NCBI GenBank assembly: GCA_902783925.1
Contig: CACZSV010000085.1
Location: 1 to 12,915, forward strand
Direction of reading: 5' to 3'
Origin: an uncultured Coriobacteriaceae bacterium
GTDB taxonomy: Bacteria > Actinomycetota > Coriobacteriia > Coriobacteriales > QAMH01
DNA: 12,915 nt
The notes under the pieces are model-generated. The model had not been told where the DNA came from, did no database searches, and was given only the letters and a program-made list of their open reading frames with translations. Every line of letters begins with the position of its first letter. Positions within the stretch are counted from its first letter, which is position 1. Shown here in pieces: positions 1 through 5,723 of the stretch. The position numbers were made by a program, and so were the translations under genes.

Positions 1-349
1 CGACGGCAGGCGTCTGTTTGATGAGGACGACCTGGAGTGGGTGCGCTTCGTGGAGCGTCTCAAGGTATCGGGCATGCCCATCAAGGAAATCCGCAAGTAC
101 ATCCAGCTTTACCTGGAGGGCGATTCGACCATCGAGGAACGACGTCGCATCGTCTACGAACGTCGTGCTGCGATTGACGAGCAGCTTGAGGAGCTGAGGT
201 TGGCACGTGATTTCATCGAGTACAAGTGCTGGTTCTATGATGTTGCCCGCGAGTCGGGTACGTGTGACACGCCGCGCAACATGCCCTACGAGGACTTGCC
301 TGATGACATCAAACGTATCAAGGCAAAATGCAGAATAAACAGGTACTAG
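1..349 (+). CDS. MerR family transcriptional regulator (5' end outside window)
   Basis: About 115 C-terminal residues of a MerR-type activator/repressor are visible, reading in from the window edge in the frame of base 2. The start RRLFDEDDLEWVRFVERLK is the end of the winged-helix DNA-binding domain. It is followed by SGMPIKEIRKYIQLYLEG and TIEERRRIVYERR, the conserved MerR segment, and then the long dimerisation coiled coil (about ERRRIVY to DFIEYK). The N-terminal helix-turn-helix lies outside the window. Three cysteines (EYKCWF, GTCDTP, KAKCRI) sit in the effector region; redox or thiol sensing is possible but only inferred. The stop at 347-349 is eight bases before the ATG of the next gene, so the regulator is probably cotranscribed with the flavodoxin/reductase genes it likely controls. 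No metal-binding CXC loop typical of metal-responsive MerR proteins is seen. Confidence 0.9.
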   Translation, partial: DGRRLFDEDDLEWVRFVERLKVSGMPIKEIRKYIQLYLEGDSTIEERRRIVYERRAAIDEQLEELRLARDFIEYKCWFYDVARESGTCDTPRNMPYEDLPDDIKRIKAKCRINRY

Positions 350-357
350 GAGGAACT

Positions 358-1014
358 ATGATAGGAAAGGCCTTTTCCAGAAGGCAATTCATAACCGTTT
401 CGATGGCAGCGATCGGCGGACTTGCGCTATTTGGATGCTCGGGCAATGCGGGGCAAGCTTCATCAAAGGCTGGATCCGCGAATTCGGCGTCCATAGCATC
501 AGGGGCGGCTCAAGGATCATCCGTGAAAAACGAGGAAGGCAAGATTCTGGTGGCGTGCTTCTCGGCTACTGGCAATACACGCGCCGTGGCAGAAAAACTT
601 GCAAGACATCTGAACGCGGACTATTTCGAGATACTGCCTTCTGAGCCCTACACTGCCGATGATCTTGATTATGGCAACGAGACCACCCGAGCAACGGCCG
701 AGCAGAACGACCCTTCGGCTCGCCCAGCGATTGCGGCCACTCCCGATTTCTCTGCGTATGATGTCGTGTTTCTCGGGCATCCCATCTGGTGGGGTAAGGC
801 ACCGCGTGTCATGTGCACGCTGCTCGAAAACGCGAATTTGTCGGGAAAGAAGGTGGCCGAGTTCTGCACTTCGGGTTCGAGCGGGGTGGAAGGAGCCGCC
901 GCTGAGCTCGAAAAGCTGGCGCCTGCTGCTAGCTGGATCGGCGCGAGGCGCTTTGCTGCGGGTGCATCGGAATCGGAACTTGCCGATTGGGTCGACTCGC
1001 TCGACCTAAAGTAG
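358..1014 (+). CDS. Tat-exported flavodoxin-domain lipoprotein
   Basis: A 218-residue protein. The ATG at 358 is chosen over an in-frame ATG at 328 because AGGAGG (348-353) lies just upstream and the signal peptide then starts correctly. The N-terminus has a twin-arginine motif, SRRQFI (residues 7-12), a hydrophobic core and a lipobox ending at Cys27 (LFGC). This predicts folded export by Tat and lipid anchoring on the outer face of the membrane. A Ser/Ala/Gly-rich linker (28-58) leads to a flavodoxin domain (62-218). The FMN phosphate loop is SATGNT (69-74), and GHPIWWGKAP and CTSGSSG are the later FMN-contact loops of the flavodoxin_4 type. Tat export fits a protein that binds its cofactor before export. 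It likely carries electrons outside the membrane, paired with the cytoplasmic flavodoxin encoded next. Electron donor and acceptor are unknown. Confidence 0.88.
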   Translation: MIGKAFSRRQFITVSMAAIGGLALFGCSGNAGQASSKAGSANSASIASGAAQGSSVKNEEGKILVACFSATGNTRAVAEKLARHLNADYFEILPSEPYTADDLDYGNETTRATAEQNDPSARPAIAATPDFSAYDVVFLGHPIWWGKAPRVMCTLLENANLSGKKVAEFCTSGSSGVEGAAAELEKLAPAASWIGARRFAAGASESELADWVDSLDLK

Positions 1015-1040
1015 AAAACACTTCGAGAAAAGAGGAAAAC

Positions 1041-1523
1041 ATGTCAAAGGCATTGGTGGCGTATTTCAGCGCAAGTGGAACGACAGCAAAGGTGGCGAAG
1101 GACTTGGCTGCAGCGATAGAAGCGGACCTGTTCGAGATCGCGCCTGCGCAACCTTACACGCGCGCAGACCTGAACTGGAACGATAGCTCAAGCCGCTCCT
1201 CGGTCGAGATGAACGACGAAGCATGCCGCCCCGCCATCGAGGGCGAGGTTGCGAATATGGCAGCCTATGACACGGTGTTCGTCGGGTACCCCGTTTGGTG
1301 GTATGTGGAACCGCGTATTATTGACACCTTCTTGGAGGCTTACGACTTTGCTGGCAAGACAGTGGTGCCCTTTGCTACCAGTGGAGGCAGCGGATTAGGG
1401 CGTGCTCCGCAGCGCATGCAGGCGCTTGTTCCTGGAGCTAAGGTACTCGCAGGTGGCTTGCTGAACGGTCGCCCAGCGAAGGCCGAGCTTGCCGATTGGG
1501 CCGAGAAGTCGCTGGAGGCATAA
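1041..1523 (+). CDS. cytoplasmic flavodoxin
   Basis: A 160-residue single-domain flavodoxin without a signal peptide. The ATG at 1041 is preceded by AGAGGA (1031-1036). The FMN phosphate-binding loop is SASGTT (residues 10-15). YTRADLNWND, GYPVWWYVEP and ATSGGSGLG follow the same order as in the lipoprotein upstream, so the two genes look like an old duplication in which one copy gained an export signal. The length is typical of short-chain flavodoxins or flavodoxin-like FMN proteins. It lies 26 bases after the lipoprotein gene and 3 bases before the aldo/keto reductase, which indicates one operon. The likely role is FMN-dependent electron transfer or reduction; a quinone- or nitro-reductase activity cannot be excluded from sequence. 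Confidence 0.87.
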   Translation: MSKALVAYFSASGTTAKVAKDLAAAIEADLFEIAPAQPYTRADLNWNDSSSRSSVEMNDEACRPAIEGEVANMAAYDTVFVGYPVWWYVEPRIIDTFLEAYDFAGKTVVPFATSGGSGLGRAPQRMQALVPGAKVLAGGLLNGRPAKAELADWAEKSLEA

Positions 1524-1526
1524 GAG

Positions 1527-2579
1527 ATGGAATACGCAAAGCTCGGCGCAAGCGATCTGGAGGTGTCGCACATCTGTCTAGGGTGCATGGGTTTCGGCAA
1601 TCCGAATGCTGGTCAGCACAGCTGGACGGTTGGCGAGGAGGCTACGCGCGAGATCGTGAAACACGCCCTTGATGCTGGCGTGAACTTCTTCGATACGGCC
1701 ATCGCCTACCAAGGTGGAACATCTGAGCAGTATGTGGGTCGTGCGCTGCGCGGCTATGCCCGACGTGATGACGTGGTGGTGGCAACGAAGTTTCTACCAC
1801 GGACGGCCGACGAAATTGCCGAAGGCGTTACCGGCCAGCAGCACATAGCAAGTAGCATCGATGCGAGTCTGGCGCACCTGGGGATGAACCATGTTGACCT
1901 CTACATCTATCACATGTGGGACTACAACACGCCAATCTATGACGTGATGGAGGGGTTGGCGCAAGTCGTTGCATCTGGCAAGGCGCGCTACATCGGCATT
2001 GCCAACGTGTACGCCTGGCAGCTCGAGAAGGCAACCGCCCTGGCCGAGCGTGAGGGCTTTCCCAAATTCGTAAGCGTGCAGAACCACATGAATCTGATAT
2101 TTCGTGAGGACGAGCGCGAGATGGTCCCGTGTTGCGCGGAGGAGAATATCGCTCTAACGCCCTACAGCGCGCTCGCGAGCGGACGCCTGTCGCGACGTCC
2201 TGGCGAGACGAGCAAGCGGCTCGAGGAGGACTCCTACGCCAAGTTCAAGTATGACGCCTCAGCTGAAGCAGATTCGCTCGTGATTGAGCGCGTGGCCGAA
2301 GTCGCCGATGCGCGCGGAGCGTCTATGACCGAAGTGTCGATTGCATGGCTGCTGACTAAGGTCGCCTCGCCTGTCGTGGGCGCGACCAAGCCGCATCATG
2401 TGGATGGCGCTGTTGCGGCTGTCGATTTGCAACTGTCTAACGAAGAGGTGGCTTACTTGGAAGAGCCCTATGTTCCCCATGCCATTGTGGGCGTCATGGC
2501 GCAAAATAAGCCTGCTGACGCCGGCAAGGAACACGTGTGGCTCGCCAACGCAAAGTACCTGAAAGGGGAGAATCGGTGA
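1527..2579 (+). CDS. aldo/keto reductase
   Basis: A 350-residue NADPH-dependent aldo/keto reductase with a TIM-barrel fold. The catalytic tetrad is visible: Asp56 in NFFDTA, Tyr61 in AIAYQGG, Lys88 in VATKF and His129 in IYHMW. GTSEQYVGRAL and the LGCMGFG start are typical of the yeast-aldose-reductase-like (AKR11/12-type) branch. ATP/NADP-side features near the C-terminus include SIAWLLTKVASPVVGATKPHHVD, of which the core is WLL-K-PVVGA. The start at 1527 follows GGAGG (1514-1518), which lies inside the end of the flavodoxin gene; the gap to that gene is three bases, so translation is probably coupled. The substrate is unknown. The link with a MerR regulator and flavodoxins suggests detoxification or reduction of reactive carbonyls or similar compounds, as inference. 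Confidence 0.93.
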   Translation: MEYAKLGASDLEVSHICLGCMGFGNPNAGQHSWTVGEEATREIVKHALDAGVNFFDTAIAYQGGTSEQYVGRALRGYARRDDVVVATKFLPRTADEIAEGVTGQQHIASSIDASLAHLGMNHVDLYIYHMWDYNTPIYDVMEGLAQVVASGKARYIGIANVYAWQLEKATALAEREGFPKFVSVQNHMNLIFREDEREMVPCCAEENIALTPYSALASGRLSRRPGETSKRLEEDSYAKFKYDASAEADSLVIERVAEVADARGASMTEVSIAWLLTKVASPVVGATKPHHVDGAVAAVDLQLSNEEVAYLEEPYVPHAIVGVMAQNKPADAGKEHVWLANAKYLKGENR

Positions 2580-2584
2580 AGCCC

Positions 2585-2621
2585 GCTTTTGACCTTCGGT
2601 GCACGCTGTGAAGGTCAAAGC
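2585..2621. repeat. inverted repeat between convergent genes, possible terminator
   Basis: TTTGACCTTC (2588-2597) and GAAGGTCAAA (2610-2619) form a perfect 10-bp stem with a 12-base loop, extended by GC after a one-base bulge. It starts a few bases after the reductase stop and lies between two convergent genes. No clear T-tract follows on either strand, so an intrinsic terminator is only a possibility; mRNA 3'-end protection or a protein-binding site are alternatives. Confidence 0.45.
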
Positions 2622-2703
2622 GTATTTCGGAAAATTTTGGAATCACTCTTGATTGGACGCTAACTCTAAATCCAGGGGAGCTCGGCAATGACTGTAGCAA
2701 ATG

Positions 2704-4080
2704 TCAGTGTGGTTCCCCGCAGCATCGTCGACTTTCCATCACGCGGCTTATGATGTAGCTACATACTGCTGCGACAAGTGCGGGCACGAGCCATCCAAAA
2801 CCGAAAACGTCAAATGGCAGCGAGTGGATGAAAGAGAGCTCTTGAAATCCGAACGTATCGCAAAACAATACGCATAAACTGACTGCAAACGTAGTTAGTG
2901 CACCAAGCCGGCATGCGAGGACGCGCCTGGAATCGCTGATGGGGACGAGGCGCATGACCACAAGAAACGTTGCGACTGGATAAACCAAGGATAAGATAGG
3001 AGAAGACACCGCAATTATTTCCGCAAGCCCTAAATTGCAGACGAGGGCGGAAAAGGCGCACATTCCCGCTGCGACATAGTGATAGGGTAACCGTTCTTTG
3101 AAAAGCGCGACGATGAATTCGGAGCAAGCTGTTACCAACCCGATTGCGGTTGTGAGGCATGCCAGTACCACTACCGCAGACAGTACGATCGCTCCCGCGT
3201 TGCCGAGCACCGCCTCCGAGATATTCGATAACAGAGCCGCGTGATTGACCTCTCCCGCTATGAAGCCATCTCCCCAGAGCTGGCCTGTCGTTGCGCCCAG
3301 ATATGCCAGGCCTCCATACGTCAGAAAAAGGAGAAGCGCGGCAATCGCACCTGCCGAGAGAGCCAGGCGCGTAGATGACATCATCTCGTCTTCGGCTTTT
3401 TGTTTGATGGAGGTAACAACGAAAAGCGAGAAGACAAGCGCTCCGATCATGTCCATCGTCTGGAAGCCGTTGATCATTCCCTCTTGAAAGAGATTGCCCA
3501 CGCGAGGAGGAGCTGCTTGCGCCGCAGGATTGGCAACACCTGCTGCAATCAGGATAGCTAGAGCCACGACAAGCAGGGGGGTGAGGTATTTCCCGACGCT
3601 GTCCACCACCTTCCCAGGGTGTGAAACCGCGAAAAACACAATCACAAAAAACACGACCGAGAAAATGGCACGCGCCACTGAATCGCTGATAAACCCCAGA
3701 GGGAGCGACGCTGCCCCCATCTCGAAAGAAGTCGCTGCAGTTCTGGGAATGGCGAGGAACGGCCCCACGCAAAGAATCACTGAACAATTGAGAATGACGG
3801 ACGGAACCTTTCCAATGACTCCGGTGATGCCATCAAGATCGCCATTCGTTTTTAGCATTGCATAGAAGCCGAGTAGAGCAAGCCCAACATCGGCAAGGAA
3901 ATAGGAGAGATACCCGATGATCCAATCGGTGCCGCTCTCGAGTCCCATGGCAGGTGGGAAGATTAGATTGCCTGCCCCGAAGAACAGGGCAAATAACGAC
4001 AATCCGAAGACACACGCACTATAAATTGCCTTCGAGCGGGTCATTCGATGCTTATCCATTTTGGTATGAAGGGCTTTCAT
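2704..4080 (-). CDS. brnQ: branched-chain amino acid transport carrier (BrnQ/LIVCS family)
   Basis: A polytopic membrane protein of up to 458 residues with about 12 hydrophobic segments. The N-terminal signature LFALFFGAGNLIFPP (residues 29-43) is the hallmark of BrnQ carriers, which bring in leucine, isoleucine and valine with Na+ or H+. Further family segments are GPFLAIPRTAATSFEMG and the later GLVTACSEF region. Start choice is uncertain. The longest reading starts at 4080, but in-frame ATGs lie at 4059 and 4044. Starting at 4044 (MTRSKAIY) places FALFFGAGN at the same distance from the N-terminus as in E. coli BrnQ (recalled). None of the three has a clear Shine-Dalgarno sequence. The gene converges with the reductase operon and lies downstream of the endonuclease-like gene on the same strand, separated by about 140 bases that hold a likely own promoter. 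Confidence 0.93.
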   Translation of the reverse strand: MKALHTKMDKHRMTRSKAIYSACVFGLSLFALFFGAGNLIFPPAMGLESGTDWIIGYLSYFLADVGLALLGFYAMLKTNGDLDGITGVIGKVPSVILNCSVILCVGPFLAIPRTAATSFEMGAASLPLGFISDSVARAIFSVVFFVIVFFAVSHPGKVVDSVGKYLTPLLVVALAILIAAGVANPAAQAAPPRVGNLFQEGMINGFQTMDMIGALVFSLFVVTSIKQKAEDEMMSSTRLALSAGAIAALLLFLTYGGLAYLGATTGQLWGDGFIAGEVNHAALLSNISEAVLGNAGAIVLSAVVVLACLTTAIGLVTACSEFIVALFKERLPYHYVAAGMCAFSALVCNLGLAEIIAVSSPILSLVYPVATFLVVMRLVPISDSRRVLACRLGALTTFAVSLCVLFCDTFGFQELSFIHSLPFDVFGFGWLVPALVAAVCSYIISRVMESRRCCGEPH

Positions 4081-4087
4081 TTCGTAG

Positions 4088-4140
4088 CCGAGTATAACGT
4101 GTTGCTCGGGAAATATTGAACAAGGGATGGGGAATTGTTC
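4088..4140 (-). promoter_or_regulatory. putative brnQ promoter with nested inverted repeats
   Basis: Read on the minus strand, TATACT (4091-4096) is a good -10 box; the -35 side is weak (TTCAAT at 4115-4120, 18-base spacing). CCGAG (4088-4092) and CTCGG (4105-4109) form an inverted repeat across the -10. GAACAA (4118-4123) and TTGTTC (4135-4140) form a second one over the -35 side. Transcription would start near 4084, almost at the longest brnQ start codon, which favours either a leaderless message or an internal start at 4044. Operator function is inferred. Confidence 0.4.
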
Positions 4141-4218
4141 GGGTTCTCATGAAGTGGAGGACGCCTTGCGGTTAGCGTCAGGGCGTCGAAGTTGAAGAGC
4201 GTCTCAGGCATCGTGGAA

Positions 4219-5208
4219 TTACTGTCGTCTGATCGAATTGCACGCGGAATTAAGAAGCCACGGAAATAGTTGCTCTCTGAGTTCTCTGCGGGCATTCGAG
4301 TAGAGGAGCTTCTCAGAATTCATGCGGGCCCCCAGTGCTTTTGCGAGTTGTTTGGCCACTCCGTCGAATTGGTTGTGATCGGCAATCATCTGTGGGGTTA
4401 CAGTGATTAGTTCGATGTTCTTATAGCGAAGTGTATTTGCTCGTCGGGCATCTTGTGCCGCAGCACGAGGATTTAGATGTTCTGTAGTGCTGTCATACTC
4501 GATAGCGACATGCTCCTTTATCCAATGCAGGTCACAGCGCATAGAGCCGTAATCAAGCATTTGGGCGGCCTTTCTACCCAAGGTCATCGAGGGATTAAGA
4601 TCGGGGAGTCGAAAGGCGTAGCCTCCGAGCCGGATTGGAAAACACAAGAGCAGCATCAAAGAGGATTCCATAGGAGAATTCGACCCGTCCACAACCCACT
4701 TCAATGCACGCTGGGCTATTGCTGCACCACGCATGCCCTTGGCACGCCTAACAAATGAACGCAGCCGGGTCTTCGTGGTCGCGACCGGGCAGTTGCGCAT
4801 TCCTTCATCGCTGTGCGGACGCAAGGTGTACGTGCCGCACAGTTCGAGCCCGAAAAGAACGAGATCAACGAACGAAAGAACTGTTGCCATTTCTACAAAC
4901 AGCAGTTCGGGGGAGGCGGCATAGACCCCGTTTCCTATCCTCCAAAAAGCACCATGCGGGAGCTCTCCCGTTAAAACATGGCAAATATGGTCTTTTGACT
5001 TCTGCTTCTTCGACAGTGAAGGAACCAGTACATGCAAGGCATTCTCATTGTCTACGAGGAAAGGTAGGGAAAACTCCTCAATCTGGTGAAGCGAGCAAAC
5101 GCAGTCGTCGAGAGTGCGGACACGCGCAGGCATCATCGCTTCGTAGCCACACTCGCGATGTGCTCGAAGGTGAGACAGTGCTGTTTCATGACTCAAGACC
5201 AGCTTCAT
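4219..5208 (-). CDS. AbiEi-like N-terminus with Vsr/DUF559-like endonuclease domain protein
   Basis: A 329-residue protein from the ATG at 5208 (an in-frame ATG at 5226 would add MCQNTS). The shorter start is preferred because the 5226 ATG lies in the outer block of an inverted repeat that also occurs 200 bases away outside any gene. Residues below are counted from 5226. The first half (about 9-150) resembles the winged-helix/AbiEi-type architecture seen in similar proteins, including WRIGNGVYAASPELLFVEMA. The second half (about 184-300) matches a PD-(D/E)XK fold of the Vsr/DUF559 class: Glu187 in SPMESS, CDLHW (Asp232), then AIEYDS (Glu243, Asp245), and an R-rich helix before a hydrophobic strand, ELITVTP. 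Such proteins recur in Coriobacteriia (recalled); their role, in defence, toxin-antitoxin or regulation, is unsettled. No partner toxin gene is adjacent. No clear Shine-Dalgarno sequence is visible. Confidence 0.65.
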   Translation of the reverse strand: MKLVLSHETALSHLRAHRECGYEAMMPARVRTLDDCVCSLHQIEEFSLPFLVDNENALHVLVPSLSKKQKSKDHICHVLTGELPHGAFWRIGNGVYAASPELLFVEMATVLSFVDLVLFGLELCGTYTLRPHSDEGMRNCPVATTKTRLRSFVRRAKGMRGAAIAQRALKWVVDGSNSPMESSLMLLLCFPIRLGGYAFRLPDLNPSMTLGRKAAQMLDYGSMRCDLHWIKEHVAIEYDSTTEHLNPRAAAQDARRANTLRYKNIELITVTPQMIADHNQFDGVAKQLAKALGARMNSEKLLYSNARRELREQLFPWLLNSACNSIRRQ

Positions 5209-5225
5209 AGAGGTATTTTGGCACA

Positions 5226-5428
5226 TTCGGTCACGAAATATAGAGCATTCTGCAGAAAAATAGCTCTTTTAGGCGAGTTAGAGGATGCAAATCCCGCACA
5301 TTATTTGGAACGGTTCCAAAAGTTCGCAGCCAAGCCTTGGCTTATTGCCTGTTTCTTGAGGTTTATCAATTGCGGACTCGCCTAAAAGAGCTAAATTTCT
5401 GCAATTATCTTCGAAAATCGTGACTGAA
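5226..5428. repeat. long imperfect inverted repeat element upstream of the endonuclease-like gene
   Basis: The left arm 5251-5278 (starting TGCAGAAAAATAGCTC) and right arm 5376-5403 are inverted copies identical at 26 of 28 positions, with a 97-base centre. Moving outward, both sides pass 14 poorly matching bases and then match again: 5226-5236 against 5418-5428, TCGTGACCGAA versus TCGTGACTGAA, at exactly the same distance. The left copy contains the promoter-proximal region of the minus-strand gene, including a TATATT -10-like box (5237-5242) that the right copy lacks. It could be a MITE-like insertion, a duplicated promoter/operator block, or the trace of a lost divergent gene of the same family. 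No obvious target-site duplication was found. Confidence 0.75.
5304..5342. promoter_or_regulatory. pair of odd-centred palindromes inside the inverted-repeat element
   Basis: TTTGGAAC-G-GTTCCAAA (5304-5320) is a perfect 17-bp palindrome around one central base, and AGCCAAG-C-CTTGGCT (5328-5342) is a perfect 15-bp one. Their centres are 23 bp apart. A single-base loop cannot form an RNA hairpin of full length, so dimeric protein-binding sites are more likely than RNA structures. No binding protein can be named. Confidence 0.5.
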
Positions 5429-5461
5429 CGGCTAGATGACCCGTCTATTTTGGGTTCAGTC
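5422..5461. repeat. stem-loop in the intergenic region
   Basis: GACTGAAC (5422-5429) pairs perfectly with GTTCAGTC (5454-5461). A smaller inner pairing TAGA/TCTA lies within the loop. No T-tract follows. The left arm overlaps the outer block of the large inverted repeat. It may be part of the same element or a separate hairpin; function unknown. Confidence 0.45.
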
Positions 5462-5723
5462 TTGCGGCAGCTATCTCACTCAGGGCATGCCAGCATTTGA
5501 AGGGCGCTCTTAAACCCTTGCAGTACGATTGCGTGTCGGAGCTGGGCTGTGAATCCGCGCATCGGGTGAAGGACGTTGGGGAGAGGTCTTGGCCAGTTCA
5601 TATGTTCGTGTCATAACATGAGCGAGAATATGCATTCTTATGCATACACAATTAGATTTTATACAATTGTTTGCCTGCTTCTGCTAGGATGAGCTGCACA
5701 ATCAATACCGGCAGGAAGAGAGT
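5429..5723 (+). promoter_or_regulatory. non-coding leader of the EAL gene with direct repeats
   Basis: No supportable gene is seen here. Close to the downstream gene, TATGCAT occurs twice (5629-5635 and 5639-5645) with a 10-bp period, so both copies face the same side of the helix. TATACA (5660-5665) is a possible -10 box, without a good -35. A short dyad ATGTT/AACAT lies at 5602-5618. AGGAAG (5713-5718) is the ribosome-binding site for the ATG at 5724. Stretches at 5440-5615 are open on both strands but lack start codons. Confidence 0.4.

Noticed and set aside
4160..4187. GACGCC/GGCGTC stem-loop as terminator of the endonuclease-like gene
   Set aside because: Short stem with a 16-base loop and no T-tract on the minus strand; not strong enough to annotate.
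4077..4295. A 72-codon minus-strand frame overlapping the end of the endonuclease-like gene and the brnQ start (ATGA overlap)
   Set aside because: It overlaps the 3' end of a better gene and the brnQ promoter, has no ribosome-binding site and no recognisable domain; the ATGA overlap is probably chance.
5251..5403. A classical insertion sequence or transposon
   Set aside because: The inverted repeats look like terminal repeats, but there is no transposase, the core is only 97 bases and no target-site duplication is visible; kept only as a repeat element.
5440..5618. Start-less open frames on both strands between the inverted-repeat element and the EAL gene
   Set aside because: About 60 codons on the plus strand (ending SWPVHMFVS) and a similar length on the minus strand, neither with a start codon or recognised motif; open frames of this length occur by chance at this GC content.
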